Assembly (NCBI RefSeq): GCF_014652355.1
Contig: NZ_BMYQ01000009.1
Span: 62,001 to 126,000 of the forward strand
Length of the DNA stretch: 64,000 bases
Source of the DNA: Gemmobacter lanyuensis
Lineage (GTDB): Bacteria > Pseudomonadota > Alphaproteobacteria > Rhodobacterales > Rhodobacteraceae
Direction of reading: 5' to 3'
Part shown: positions 17,189-25,646 of the stretch, one piece after another
Numbering within the stretch: the first letter of the stretch is position 1
Layout of the letters: every line of letters starts with the position of its first letter
The notes under the pieces: generated by a model
What the model was told of the DNA's origin: nothing
What the model saw: the letters and a program-made list of their open reading frames with translations, nothing else
Databases searched by the model: none
Program-made: the position numbers and the translations under genes

Positions 17189-20100
17189 ATGACCGAGTTC
17201 CGCAAAATTCTGATCGCCAATCGGGGCGAGATCGCCATTCGCGTGATGCGCGCCGCGAACGAGATGGGCAAGAAGACCGTCGCCGTCTACGCCGAGGAAG
17301 ACAAGCTCTCGCTGCACCGCTTCAAGGCCGATGAGGCCTATCTGATCGGTGAGGGGCTGTCACCGGTGGGCGCCTATCTCTCGATCCCGGAAATCATCCG
17401 GGTGGCCAAGCTTTCGGGGGCCGACGCGATCCACCCCGGCTATGGCCTTCTGTCGGAAAACCCTGATTTCGTGGAAGCCTGCGAAAATGCCGGCATCACC
17501 TTCATCGGCCCCAAGGCCGAAACCATGCGCGCCCTGGGCGACAAGGCCAGCGCCCGCCGCGTGGCGATCCAGGCCGGGGTGCCGGTCATCCCCGCGACCG
17601 AGGTGCTGGGCAATGATTTTGCGGCCATCAAGGCCGAGGCCGAACAGATTGGCTATCCGCTGATGCTCAAGGCCTCCTGGGGCGGCGGCGGGCGCGGGAT
17701 GCGCCCGATCCTCGGCCCTGATGAGCTTGAGGCCAAGGTTCTGGAAGGCCGCCGCGAGGCCGAGGCCGCCTTTGGCAATGGCGAAGGCTATCTGGAAAAG
17801 ATGATCCAGCGCGCCCGCCACGTCGAAGTGCAGATCCTGGGCGACAAGCATGGTCAGATCTACCACCTGTATGAGCGGGACTGCACCGTGCAGCGCCGGA
17901 ACCAGAAGGTCGTCGAACGCGCGCCAGCCCCCTATTTGACCGACGAACAGCGCGCCGAAATCTGCGAGCTGGGCCGCAAGATCTGCGCCCATGTGAATTA
18001 CGAATGCGCAGGCACCGTCGAATTCCTGATGGATATGGATTCGGGCAAGTTCTACTTCATCGAAGTGAACCCCCGCGTTCAGGTGGAACATACCGTCACC
18101 GAACAGGTGACCGGCATCGACATCGTGCAGGCCCAGATCAAGATCGCCGAGGGCGCGACCCTGGCCGAAGCCACCGGCGCCCGTTCGCAGGCCGATGTGC
18201 GCCTGATGGGCCACGCGCTGCAGTGCCGCGTGACCACCGAAGACCCGCAAAACAATTTCATTCCCGACTATGGACGCATCACCGCCTATCGTTCGGCCAC
18301 GGGGAATGGCATCCGCCTCGATGGCGGCACGGCCTATGCCGGTGCGGTCATCACCCGTTACTATGACTCGCTTCTGGTGAAAGTGACCGCCTGGGCGCAG
18401 ACGCCCGATCTGGCGATTGCCCGGATGAACCGCGCGCTGCGCGAATTCCGTATCCGCGGCGTATCCACGAACATCGATTTCGTGATCAACCTGCTGCAGC
18501 ACCAGACCTTCCTCGACAACAGCTGCACCACCAAGTTCATCGACACCACGCCCGAGCTGTTCCAGTTCAAGAAGCGCCGCGACCGTGCGACGAAAATCCT
18601 GAACTATATCGCCGACATCACGGTGAACGGGCATCCCGAAACCGCAGGCCGTCCGAAGCCCGCGGCCGAGGTGCGCGCGCCCAAGCCCCCGGCCCAGAAG
18701 GCCGATCCGGCCTACGGCACCCGCAACCTGCTGGAACAGAAGGGACCGCAGGCCGTGGCCGACTGGATGAAGGCCCAGTCGAAGGTGCTGATCACCGACA
18801 CCACCATGCGCGACGGCCACCAGTCGCTTCTGGCCACCCGGATGCGCTCGATCGACATGATCCGCGTGGCTCCGGCCTATGCCGCGAACCTGCCGCAGCT
18901 TTTCTCGGTCGAATGCTGGGGTGGGGCCACCTTCGACGTGGCCTACCGCTTCCTGCAGGAATGCCCCTGGCAGCGCCTGCGCGACCTGCGCGCCGCCATG
19001 CCGAACCTGATGACGCAGATGCTTCTGCGCGCCTCGAACGGCGTGGGCTATACGAACTACCCCGACAATGTGGTGCAGGCTTTCGTCAAGCAGGCGGCCG
19101 AAACCGGGGTCGACGTATTCCGCGTGTTCGACAGCCTGAACTGGGTCGAAAACATGCGCGTCGCGATGGATGCGGTGATCGAGGCCAACAAGGTCTGCGA
19201 AGGCACGATCTGCTATACCGGCGATCTGCTCGATCCCGTACGGTCGAAGTATGACCTGAAATACTATGTCTCGATGGCGAAGGAACTGAAGGCCGCAGGC
19301 GCCCATGTTCTGGGCCTGAAGGATATGGCGGGTCTGCTGAAACCGGCAGCGGCGCGTGTTCTGGTCAAGGCACTGAAGCAAGAGGTCGGCCTGCCGATCC
19401 ATTTCCACACCCATGACACCAGCGGGGCTGCCGCGGCCACCATCCTTGCAGCCTGCGATGCGGGCGTGGATGCGGTGGATGCGGCGATGGACGCCTTCTC
19501 GGGCGGGACTTCGCAGGCCTGCTTGGGGTCGATCGTCGAGGCGCTGCGCCATACCGACCGCGACACCGGGCTGGATATCGCGGCGATCCGCGACATCTCG
19601 AACTATTGGGAACATGTCCGCGCACAATATGCGGCCTTCGAATCGGGCCTGCAGGCCCCGGCCTCCGAGGTCTACCTGCACGAAATGCCCGGCGGCCAGT
19701 TCACCAATCTCAAGGCCCAGGCCCGCAGCCTTGGCCTGGAAGAGCGGTGGCCCGAAGTGGCGCAGGCCTATGCCGATGCGAACCAGATGTTCGGCGATAT
19801 CGTTAAGGTCACACCGTCATCGAAGGTCGTGGGCGACATGGCGCTGATGATGGTGGCGCAGGGCCTGACCCGTGCGCAGGTCGAGGACCCTTCGGTCGAT
19901 GTGGCCTTCCCGGAATCGGTCGTCGACATGATGAAGGGCAATCTGGGCCAACCCCATGGCGGCTGGCCGGCTGGCATCCAGAAGAAGGTGCTGAAGGGCG
20001 AAGCCCCGATGACCGCGCGTCCGGGCGAAGGCATGGCCCCGGTCGATCTGGAAGCCACCCGGGCCAAGCTTTCGGCCGAGCTGAACGGCTATGCCGTCGA

Positions 20101-20629
20101 TGACGAGGATCTGAATGGCTATCTCATGTATCCCAAGGTCTTCCTGGATTACATGGGCCGCCACCGCGCCTATGGCCCGGTCCGCACCCTGCCGACCCGC
20201 ACCTTCTTCTACGGGATGGAACCGGGCGAGGAGATCGCGGTCGAGATCGACCCCGGCAAGACACTTGAAGTGCGTCTGCAGGCCGTGGGCGAAACCGGCG
20301 ATGATGGCGATGTGAAGGTCTTTTTCGAACTGAACGGCCAGCCCCGTGTGGTCCGCGTGCCGAACCGCGCCGTCAAGGCCAAGACCGCCGCCAAGCCGAA
20401 GGCTGCCGAGGGCAACCCCAACCACATCGGCGCTCCGATGCCGGGGTCGATCGCCAGCGTTGTCGTCTCGGTCGGGCAGAAGGTGCGCGCGGGCGACCTG
20501 CTGCTGACCATCGAGGCGATGAAGATGGAGACCGGCCTGCATGCCGACCGCGAAGCCACGATCAAGGCGCTGCATGTCCATGCGGGCACGCAGATCGATG
20601 CCAAGGATCTGCTGATCGAGCTGGAATGA
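17189..20629 (+). CDS. pyc: Pyruvate carboxylase
   Basis: Pyc is the biotin enzyme that carboxylates pyruvate to oxaloacetate, refilling the TCA cycle. The 1146-residue chain has all domains of the single-chain form. Biotin carboxylase (about 1-460) includes the glycine-rich WGGGGRGM loop and EVNPRVQVEHTVTE. The carboxyltransferase domain begins near TDTTMRDGHQSLLATRMR. An allosteric/tetramerisation linker follows, then a C-terminal biotinyl domain with EAMKMET, biotin on K1112. It starts at an ATG after GGGGAGGG. It is monocistronic, with a terminator at 20638-20661 and LacI-type operators upstream. Confidence 0.97.
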   Translation: MTEFRKILIANRGEIAIRVMRAANEMGKKTVAVYAEEDKLSLHRFKADEAYLIGEGLSPVGAYLSIPEIIRVAKLSGADAIHPGYGLLSENPDFVEACENAGITFIGPKAETMRALGDKASARRVAIQAGVPVIPATEVLGNDFAAIKAEAEQIGYPLMLKASWGGGGRGMRPILGPDELEAKVLEGRREAEAAFGNGEGYLEKMIQRARHVEVQILGDKHGQIYHLYERDCTVQRRNQKVVERAPAPYLTDEQRAEICELGRKICAHVNYECAGTVEFLMDMDSGKFYFIEVNPRVQVEHTVTEQVTGIDIVQAQIKIAEGATLAEATGARSQADVRLMGHALQCRVTTEDPQNNFIPDYGRITAYRSATGNGIRLDGGTAYAGAVITRYYDSLLVKVTAWAQTPDLAIARMNRALREFRIRGVSTNIDFVINLLQHQTFLDNSCTTKFIDTTPELFQFKKRRDRATKILNYIADITVNGHPETAGRPKPAAEVRAPKPPAQKADPAYGTRNLLEQKGPQAVADWMKAQSKVLITDTTMRDGHQSLLATRMRSIDMIRVAPAYAANLPQLFSVECWGGATFDVAYRFLQECPWQRLRDLRAAMPNLMTQMLLRASNGVGYTNYPDNVVQAFVKQAAETGVDVFRVFDSLNWVENMRVAMDAVIEANKVCEGTICYTGDLLDPVRSKYDLKYYVSMAKELKAAGAHVLGLKDMAGLLKPAAARVLVKALKQEVGLPIHFHTHDTSGAAAATILAACDAGVDAVDAAMDAFSGGTSQACLGSIVEALRHTDRDTGLDIAAIRDISNYWEHVRAQYAAFESGLQAPASEVYLHEMPGGQFTNLKAQARSLGLEERWPEVAQAYADANQMFGDIVKVTPSSKVVGDMALMMVAQGLTRAQVEDPSVDVAFPESVVDMMKGNLGQPHGGWPAGIQKKVLKGEAPMTARPGEGMAPVDLEATRAKLSAELNGYAVDDEDLNGYLMYPKVFLDYMGRHRAYGPVRTLPTRTFFYGMEPGEEIAVEIDPGKTLEVRLQAVGETGDDGDVKVFFELNGQPRVVRVPNRAVKAKTAAKPKAAEGNPNHIGAPMPGSIASVVVSVGQKVRAGDLLLTIEAMKMETGLHADREATIKALHVHAGTQIDAKDLLIELE

Positions 20630-20637
20630 CACAGGGG

Positions 20638-20670
20638 AAGGGGGGCCAGACGGCCCCCCTTCGCATTTCC
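20638..20670 (+). terminator. Terminator hairpin of pyc
   Basis: A 10-bp stem AAGGGGGGCC/GGCCCCCCTT (20638-20647 with 20652-20661) follows the pyc stop by 8 bp. The downstream CGCATTTCC is a weak U-tract, so termination may be partial. Confidence 0.7.
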
Positions 20671-20736
20671 CCCTGCCCCGCGCTGCGGCGCCTTTCGGGC
20701 CGGTGCGAAAATTTTACGGTCCCGCCGTTTTCCCCC

Positions 20737-20764
20737 TTGCGCCCCCCGGCGCGATCCCATAAAT
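20737..20764 (+). promoter_or_regulatory. Candidate promoter of the first tRNA-Gly pair
   Basis: TTGCGC (20737-20742) and ATAAAT (20759-20764), 16 bp apart, lie just upstream of the first tRNA-Gly. The same CCCCTTGCG-like -35 context recurs before the third copy, which supports both. Confidence 0.45.
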
Positions 20765-20785
20765 CCGCTCCACCGAACCGGTAGC

Positions 20786-20860
20786 GCGGGCGTAGCTCAG
20801 GGGTAGAGCATAACCTTGCCAAGGTTAGGGTCGTGAGTTCGAATCTCATCGCCCGCTCCA
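20786..20860 (+). tRNA. tRNA-Gly (GCC), copy 1
   Basis: A 75-nt cloverleaf with acceptor GCGGGCG/CGCCCGC, discriminator T and encoded CCA. The anticodon arm AACCT/AGGTT encloses GCC at 20818-20820, and the T-loop is TTCGAAT. It reads GGC/GGT glycine codons. It is 33 bp from copy 2 and probably shares its transcript. Confidence 0.97.
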
Positions 20861-20893
20861 GTTCGGACCCACGTCGCAAGACGGCCACAGGAT

Positions 20894-20968
20894 GCGGGCG
20901 TAGCTCAGGGGTAGAGCATAACCTTGCCAAGGTTAGGGTCGTGAGTTCGAATCTCATCGCCCGCTCCA
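20894..20968 (+). tRNA. tRNA-Gly (GCC), copy 2
   Basis: Identical in sequence to copy 1, with anticodon GCC at 20926-20928 and encoded CCA. It is followed 12 bp later by an intrinsic terminator that would end the two-tRNA transcript. Confidence 0.97.
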
Positions 20969-20980
20969 TGTGACGACAGC

Positions 20981-21005
20981 AAGGCGCCCCTTCGGGCGCC
21001 TTTTG
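20981..21005 (+). terminator. Intrinsic terminator after tRNA-Gly copy 2
   Basis: Stem AGGCGCCC/GGGCGCCT with a short CTTC-like loop (20982-21001), followed by TTTTGTC. Confidence 0.85.
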
Positions 21006-21065
21006 TCATCTCCGCTCCCCATCAAAGCACCGCCAAGCCCATGAAAAGAAAACCGGATTCCCCTC

Positions 21066-21093
21066 TTGCGGTCCGTTTTCCAAAGGGCTAGAA
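21066..21093 (+). promoter_or_regulatory. Candidate promoter of tRNA-Gly copy 3
   Basis: TTGCGG (21066-21071) and CTAGAA (21088-21093), spacer 16 bp, end 15 bp before the mature tRNA. The preceding CCCCTC resembles the region before copy 1. Confidence 0.45.
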
Positions 21094-21108
21094 GTCCGCT
21101 TACGGAGT

Positions 21109-21183
21109 GCGGGCGTAGCTCAGGGGTAGAGCATAACCTTGCCAAGGTTAGGGTCGTGAGTTCGAATCTCATCGCCCGCTCCA
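21109..21183 (+). tRNA. tRNA-Gly (GCC), copy 3
   Basis: Third identical 75-nt tRNA-Gly, anticodon GCC at 21141-21143, CCA encoded. It has its own apparent promoter and terminator, so it is a separate transcription unit from copies 1 and 2. Confidence 0.97.
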
Positions 21184-21190
21184 GTCTGAA

Positions 21191-21215
21191 AAGGCAGCCT
21201 TGCGGCTGCCTTTTT
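21191..21215 (+). terminator. Intrinsic terminator after tRNA-Gly copy 3
   Basis: Stem AAGGCAGCC/GGCTGCCTT (21191-21199 with 21204-21212) followed by TTTGG, making five T in a row. Confidence 0.88.
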
Positions 21216-21308
21216 GGTTTTCAGACCCCCACCCTTCTTTTTCCCGCCCCGCATTGCCGTTTGGTCCGCAGTTGCTATAACGCAGCCGAACATCCAGCGG
21301 AGAGCCCC

Positions 21309-21896
21309 ATGCGCAAGGCAGACATCACCCGCCGCACCTCGGAAACCGAGATCTCGATCGCCATCGATCTGGACGGCACCGGCCGCTACGACATGCAATC
21401 GGGGGTGGGTTTCTTCGATCATATGATGGATCAGCTGTCGCGCCATTCGCTGATCGACATGACGCTGCGCGCCAAGGGCGATCTGCATATCGATGATCAC
21501 CACACGGTCGAAGACACCGGCATCGCGCTGGGTCAGGCGCTGGTCAAGGCGCTTGGCGACAAGAAGGGCATCCGCCGCTATGGCGAATGCAGCCTGCCGA
21601 TGGATGACGCGCAGGTGCATTGCGCGCTCGATCTCTCCGGGCGGCCGTTCCTGGTGTGGAACGTGACCTTCCCCAGCCAGAAGATCGGCACCTTCGACAC
21701 CGAACTGGTGCGCGAATTCTTCCAGGCGCTGGCCACCCATGGCGGCATCACCCTGCATATCGACATGCGCCACGGCGTGAACAGCCACCACATCGCCGAA
21801 GCCGCCTTCAAGGCCGTCGCCCGGGCGCTGCGGCAGGCGGTTGAAACCGATCCGCGCAAGGCCGATGAAATCCCCTCGACCAAGGGCGCGCTCTGA
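21309..21896 (+). CDS. hisB: Imidazoleglycerol-phosphate dehydratase
   Basis: HisB dehydrates imidazole-glycerol phosphate to imidazole-acetol phosphate in histidine synthesis. The 195-residue protein is the monofunctional form without a phosphatase domain. Metal-binding motifs are visible: [22 protein letters not shown] and the C-terminal [12 protein letters not shown]. The ATG at 21309 has GGAGAG upstream; an earlier in-frame reading would run through tRNA-Gly copy 3. hisH follows after 27 bp. Confidence 0.96.
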   Translation: MRKADITRRTSETEISIAIDLDGTGRYDMQSGVGFFDHMMDQLSRHSLIDMTLRAKGDLHIDDHHTVEDTGIALGQALVKALGDKKGIRRYGECSLPMDDAQVHCALDLSGRPFLVWNVTFPSQKIGTFDTELVREFFQALATHGGITLHIDMRHGVNSHHIAEAAFKAVARALRQAVETDPRKADEIPSTKGAL

Positions 21897-21923
21897 CCGC
21901 AAGCCCCAAGGAAAGGACAGACC

Positions 21924-22565
21924 ATGGCTTTGACCGTCCTCGTCGATTACGACAGCGGCAATCTCCATTCGGCGGAAAAGGCGTTTCAGCGCATGGCCGC
22001 CGAGGTGGACGCGGGCGAGATCCTCGTCTCCGGCCGCCCCGAGGATGTAGCCCGCGCCGACCGGATCGTGCTGCCCGGTGACGGCGCCTTCCCAGCCTGC
22101 CGCACCGCCCTTGGCGAACACGGCGGGCTGTTCGAGGCCATTGAAGAGTCCGTCCGCCGCCAGGGCCGCCCCTTCATGGGCATCTGCGTCGGCATGCAGA
22201 TGATGGCCAGCTGGGGCCGCGAATATACCGACACCCCCGGCTTTGACTGGGTCGGCGGCGAGGTCACGCGCATCACCCCCAGCGACAGCGCGCTGAAGGT
22301 GCCGCATATGGGCTGGAACGATCTGGTGATCGACAACCCCCACCCGGTGCTCGACGGCGTCCAGACGGGCGATCACGCCTATTTCGTCCACTCCTATGCC
22401 TTCCGCGTGGCAAACCCGGTGGAACGGCTGGCGCATGTTGACTATGGCGGCGACATCACCGCCATCATCGGCACCGCCAATATGGTCGGCACCCAGTTCC
22501 ACCCGGAAAAATCGCAGGCCACCGGCCTGCGGATCATCGCAAACTTCCTGCGGTGGAAGCCCTGA
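21924..22565 (+). CDS. hisH: Imidazole glycerol phosphate synthase, glutaminase subunit HisH
   Basis: HisH is a class I glutamine amidotransferase that supplies ammonia to HisF. The 213-residue protein has the nucleophile C88 in GICVGMQMM and the catalytic H193-P-E195 in TQFHPEKSQ, so the triad is complete. It is preceded by AAGGAAAGG and lies in one direction with hisB, but is separated from its partner gene hisF by an antisense DUF2147 gene and hisA. Confidence 0.96.
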   Translation: MALTVLVDYDSGNLHSAEKAFQRMAAEVDAGEILVSGRPEDVARADRIVLPGDGAFPACRTALGEHGGLFEAIEESVRRQGRPFMGICVGMQMMASWGREYTDTPGFDWVGGEVTRITPSDSALKVPHMGWNDLVIDNPHPVLDGVQTGDHAYFVHSYAFRVANPVERLAHVDYGGDITAIIGTANMVGTQFHPEKSQATGLRIIANFLRWKP

Positions 22566-22573
22566 TCGCCGCA

Positions 22574-22598
22574 CATGGCCCCGGCCTTCGGGGCCATG
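22574..22598. terminator. Bidirectional terminator hairpin between hisH and the DUF2147 gene
   Basis: A 9-bp stem CATGGCCCC/GGGGCCATG (22574-22582 with 22590-22598) sits in the 42-bp gap between two convergent genes. There is no U-run on either side. Confidence 0.5.
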
Positions 22599-22607
22599 CG
22601 GGCAGGC

Positions 22608-22997
22608 TTACTTGACCCGTGTCCAGGTGCCGCCATCGCGGCAGATACCCAGCACACAGCCCTTGACCGCCAGCCCGTCCCCCGAAAGCTGCAACTTGGA
22701 ATTATAGGTCTTGTCCCGATCCGGCGACCAGACCTTGCCGTCGCCATAGGCCCCCTCACCCTTCGGCACCATATCCCAGATGATGCGCTTGCCGATATTC
22801 TCGCTCGCCATCTCCTTGCCTTCGGCACCAAAGGCGCGCACCAGCGTGCCACAGTAGGCGGAACCACAGGGCTTCACCTCGACATGGCCGTAATGGCCAT
22901 TGTCATCGGGCTTGGTCTTCCACAGCCCCTCCACCGGGTCCGCCACCGCCGCCCCGGCCAATAGGCTCAGCGCTGCCGCCATCCAGATCATCCGCAT
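22608..22997 (-). CDS. Exported DUF2147 protein
   Basis: A 129-residue protein with a signal peptide (about 1-19, ending AGAAVA-DP). The DUF2147 body has VEGLWKTKPDDNGHYGHVEV near the start and the conserved W-SPD-DKTY block later. Cysteines pair as CGSAYCG and a C-terminal CVLGIC. DUF2147 proteins are lipocalin-like periplasmic proteins of unknown role. It lies antisense between hisH and hisA, and histidine synthesis does not need it as far as known. Confidence 0.85.
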   Translation of the reverse strand: MRMIWMAAALSLLAGAAVADPVEGLWKTKPDDNGHYGHVEVKPCGSAYCGTLVRAFGAEGKEMASENIGKRIIWDMVPKGEGAYGDGKVWSPDRDKTYNSKLQLSGDGLAVKGCVLGICRDGGTWTRVK

Positions 22998-23158
22998 CCG
23001 TCATCCTCCCTGCCGCCCGGCCCCAAAGGCCGAACCTCTGCGCCCGGATGATCGGCCCAGCCACCAGAGTCCCGCAAGCGTGACGTTGCGGCCCGATCCA
23101 CCCTTGCCCCGCGCCCGCCCGCATGCGAAACGGCCCCAAGCGATGAAGGAGCAAGCCG

Positions 23159-23878
23159 ATGATCCTCTACCCCGCCATCGATCTGAAAGACGGCCAATGC
23201 GTGCGCCTGCTGCGCGGCGAAATGTCCGCTGCCACCGTCTTCGGTGACGACCCCGCCGCCCAGGCCGCCAAATTCGAGGCCGCAGGCTGCGAATGGCTCC
23301 ATCTCGTCGATCTGAACGGCGCCTTCGCAGGCCAGCCGGTGAACGGCGCCGCAGTCGAAGCGATCCTCGCGCGCTGCACAGTCCCCGCCCAGCTCGGCGG
23401 CGGCATCCGCGACATGGCCACCATTGAAATGTGGATCTCCAAAGGCCTCGCCCGCGTCATCCTCGGCACCGTCGCCGTCGAAAACCCCGATCTCGTGCGC
23501 GAAGCCGCCCGCGCCTTCCCCGGCAAGGTTGCCGTGGGCATCGACGCCCGCAAGGGCTTCGTCGCGACCAAGGGCTGGGCCACCGAGACCACCGTGCAGG
23601 CGACCGATCTTGCCCGCAGCTTTGAAGATGCCGGCGTCGCCGCCATCATCTACACCGACATCGACCGCGACGGCGCCATGCAAGGCCCCAATATCGACGC
23701 GACCGAGGCCCTCGCCCGCGCCGTCTCGATCCCGGTCATCGCCTCGGGCGGCGTCAGCCGCATGGAAGACCTGATCGCCCTGCGCGACACCGGCATCATC
23801 GCGGGCGCCATCTCGGGCCGCGCGCTCTACGACGGCGCGATCGACCTGACCACCGCCCTCCAGGCGCTCAAGGCCTGA
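23159..23878 (+). CDS. hisA: Phosphoribosylformimino-5-aminoimidazole carboxamide ribotide isomerase
   Basis: HisA isomerises ProFAR to PRFAR. The 239-residue TIM barrel starts [16 protein letters not shown], with catalytic D8 on strand 1. The matching half-barrel aspartate is in [10 protein letters not shown], and the phosphate loops LGGGIRD and ASGGVS are intact. AAGGAG precedes the ATG. Confidence 0.96.
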   Translation: MILYPAIDLKDGQCVRLLRGEMSAATVFGDDPAAQAAKFEAAGCEWLHLVDLNGAFAGQPVNGAAVEAILARCTVPAQLGGGIRDMATIEMWISKGLARVILGTVAVENPDLVREAARAFPGKVAVGIDARKGFVATKGWATETTVQATDLARSFEDAGVAAIIYTDIDRDGAMQGPNIDATEALARAVSIPVIASGGVSRMEDLIALRDTGIIAGAISGRALYDGAIDLTTALQALKA

Positions 23879-23904
23879 TCCATTTTCTGTCCGGAAATAT
23901 CCTG

Positions 23905-23941
23905 GGGGTGAGCCGCTTGCGGCGAGGGGGCAAAGCCCCCT
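23905..23941 (+). repeat. Two-hairpin intergenic element between hisA and hisF
   Basis: The 96-bp hisA-hisF gap contains GCCGC-TT-GCGGC (23912-23923) and AGGGGGC-AAA-GCCCCCT (23925-23941) back to back. The second ends in TATCTTTCC, so it could act as a weak terminator or processing site. Only one copy occurs in this window. It looks like a dispersed rhodobacterial intergenic element, but I cannot confirm that. Confidence 0.4.
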
Positions 23942-23974
23942 ATCTTTCCCCCGAAGCGACCCCGAGGCCACGCC

Positions 23975-24736
23975 ATGCTGAAAACCCGCATCATCCCCTG
24001 CCTCGACGTGGCCGATGGCCGCGTGGTCAAGGGCGTGAACTTCGTGAACCTGATCGACGCGGGCGACCCGGTCGAGGCCGCCAAGGCCTATGATGCCGCG
24101 GGGGCGGACGAACTCACGTTCCTCGACATCCATGCCACGCATGAAAACCGCGGCACCATGTTCGATCTGGTCACCCGCACCGCCGAACAATGCTTCATGC
24201 CGCTGACCGTAGGCGGCGGTGTCCGCACGCCCGAAGACGTGCGCGCCCTGCTCCTCGCCGGGGCCGACAAGGTCAGCTTCAACTCGGCTGCCGTGGCTGA
24301 CCCCGATGTCGTGGCCCGCAGCGCCGATCGCTTCGGCAGCCAGTGCATCGTCGTGGCGATTGACGCCAAGACCGTCTCGCCCGGAAAATGGGAGATTTTC
24401 ACCCATGGCGGGCGCAAACCCACCGGGGTCGACGCGATCGAATTTGCCCGCACCGTGGCGGCCAAAGGGGCGGGGGAAATCCTGCTCACCTCGATGGACC
24501 GTGATGGCACCAAGGGCGGCTACAATCTGCCCCTGACCCGCGCCATCGCGGATGCCGTCTCCATCCCAGTCATCGCCTCTGGCGGGGTCGGCACGCTCGA
24601 CCATCTGGTGGAAGGCGTGACCGAAGGCCATGCGAGCGCGGTGCTTGCCGCTTCGATCTTCCATTTCGGCACCTACACCATCGGCGAGGCCAAGGCCCAT
24701 ATGGCTGCCGCCGGCATCCCCATGAGGCTGACATGA
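23975..24736 (+). CDS. hisF: Imidazole glycerol phosphate synthase, cyclase subunit HisF
   Basis: HisF joins PRFAR and HisH-derived ammonia to form imidazole-glycerol phosphate and AICAR. The 253-residue barrel has the paired catalytic aspartates: D11 in [16 protein letters not shown] and the one in [13 protein letters not shown]. Its ATG follows a weak site (GAGGCCACGCC). The stop overlaps the hisE start (ATGA). Confidence 0.96.
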   Translation: MLKTRIIPCLDVADGRVVKGVNFVNLIDAGDPVEAAKAYDAAGADELTFLDIHATHENRGTMFDLVTRTAEQCFMPLTVGGGVRTPEDVRALLLAGADKVSFNSAAVADPDVVARSADRFGSQCIVVAIDAKTVSPGKWEIFTHGGRKPTGVDAIEFARTVAAKGAGEILLTSMDRDGTKGGYNLPLTRAIADAVSIPVIASGGVGTLDHLVEGVTEGHASAVLAASIFHFGTYTIGEAKAHMAAAGIPMRLT

Positions 24737-25044
24737 GCGTGCTGCACGATCTCGCCGCGACCATCCAGTCGCGCAAGGGCGCCGACCCGGACACAAGCTG
24801 GACGGCCAAGCTCTTTGCCAAGGGCCCGGAAAAATGCGCCGAGAAATTCGGGGAAGAGGCCATCGAGGCGATCATCGAGGCCGTCAAGGGTGACCGCCAA
24901 AAGCTCGCCTCCGAGGCGGCCGATGTGCTTTACCACCTGCTGGTGATGCTGGCCGCGCGCGATGTGACGCTGGCCGATGTCGAGGCGGAACTGGCCCGGC
25001 GCGAAGGCACCTCGGGCATTGCGGAAAAGGCCGCGCGCGGCTGA
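24733..25044 (+). CDS. hisE: Phosphoribosyl-ATP pyrophosphatase
   Basis: A 103-residue all-helical enzyme of the MazG-like fold that removes pyrophosphate from phosphoribosyl-ATP, the second step of histidine synthesis. The conserved [13 protein letters not shown] and [11 protein letters not shown] motifs carry the metal-binding acidic residues. hisI is not fused to it. It overlaps hisF by 4 bp. Confidence 0.95.
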   Translation: MSVLHDLAATIQSRKGADPDTSWTAKLFAKGPEKCAEKFGEEAIEAIIEAVKGDRQKLASEAADVLYHLLVMLAARDVTLADVEAELARREGTSGIAEKAARG

Positions 25045-25063
25045 CGCGCCCGGCCCCTGCCCT

Positions 25064-25483
25064 TTACAACCCCAGCCGCGGGATTTCGATTGCGGGGCAG
25101 CGGTTCTGCACAACCCTGATACCCTGGGCCTCGGCCAGTGCCGCGGCTTCGGCGTTTTCCACACCCAGCTGCATCCAGACTGCTGTCAGCCCCGGCAGCG
25201 CCGCCAGCGCCTCTTCCACCACGGGCAGCACCTCTTCCGAGCGGCGGAAGATATCGACCATATCCACCGCGCCACCAATATCGGACAGCGAGGCGCGGAC
25301 CGTTTCCCCCAACGCGTTTTGCCCGGCCACGCCCGGATTGACCGGGATCACATGATAGCCCTGCTGGTGCAGAAAGGCCGCGACACGGTGGCTCGGCCGG
25401 TCAGGCTTGGGCGACCAGCCCACCACTGCAATCGTCTTCACCCCGGTCAGAATCTCGCGGATTTCGGCATCGGTTTCCGCCAT
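25064..25483 (-). CDS. CoA-binding-domain protein (YccU-like)
   Basis: A 139-residue Rossmann-like protein of the succinyl-CoA-ligase CoA-binding type. TIAVVGWSPKPDRPSHRVAAFL near the N-terminus is the nucleotide-binding loop, and GYHVIPVNPGVAG and VDMVDIFRRSEEV follow. Stand-alone members of this family bind CoA in some cases but have no settled function. It converges on hisE with 19 bp between stops. Confidence 0.85.
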   Translation of the reverse strand: MAETDAEIREILTGVKTIAVVGWSPKPDRPSHRVAAFLHQQGYHVIPVNPGVAGQNALGETVRASLSDIGGAVDMVDIFRRSEEVLPVVEEALAALPGLTAVWMQLGVENAEAAALAEAQGIRVVQNRCPAIEIPRLGL

Positions 25484-25495
25484 GACCTATCCTTT

Positions 25496-25531
25496 CGCAG
25501 AAAAAGGCGCCCAGGACAGGGTCCGGGCGCC
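25496..25531 (-). terminator. Intrinsic terminator of rlmB
   Basis: On the minus strand GGCGCCC/GGGCGCC plus an inner GGAC/GTCC form one long stem (25506-25531), followed by TTTTTCTGCG. It lies about 115 bp after the rlmB stop and just before the CoA-binding gene, separating the two transcripts. Confidence 0.82.
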
Positions 25532-25646
25532 AGGTGTGGAACGAGGGACAGTAAAGGAAGGGACGGGAGTTCCAGGCCCGCGCCTTGCCACCTTGATATG
25601 GGCAGCTTGCGAAAGCGTTAAAGACGCGGTCGCAAATTTGTGAGCG

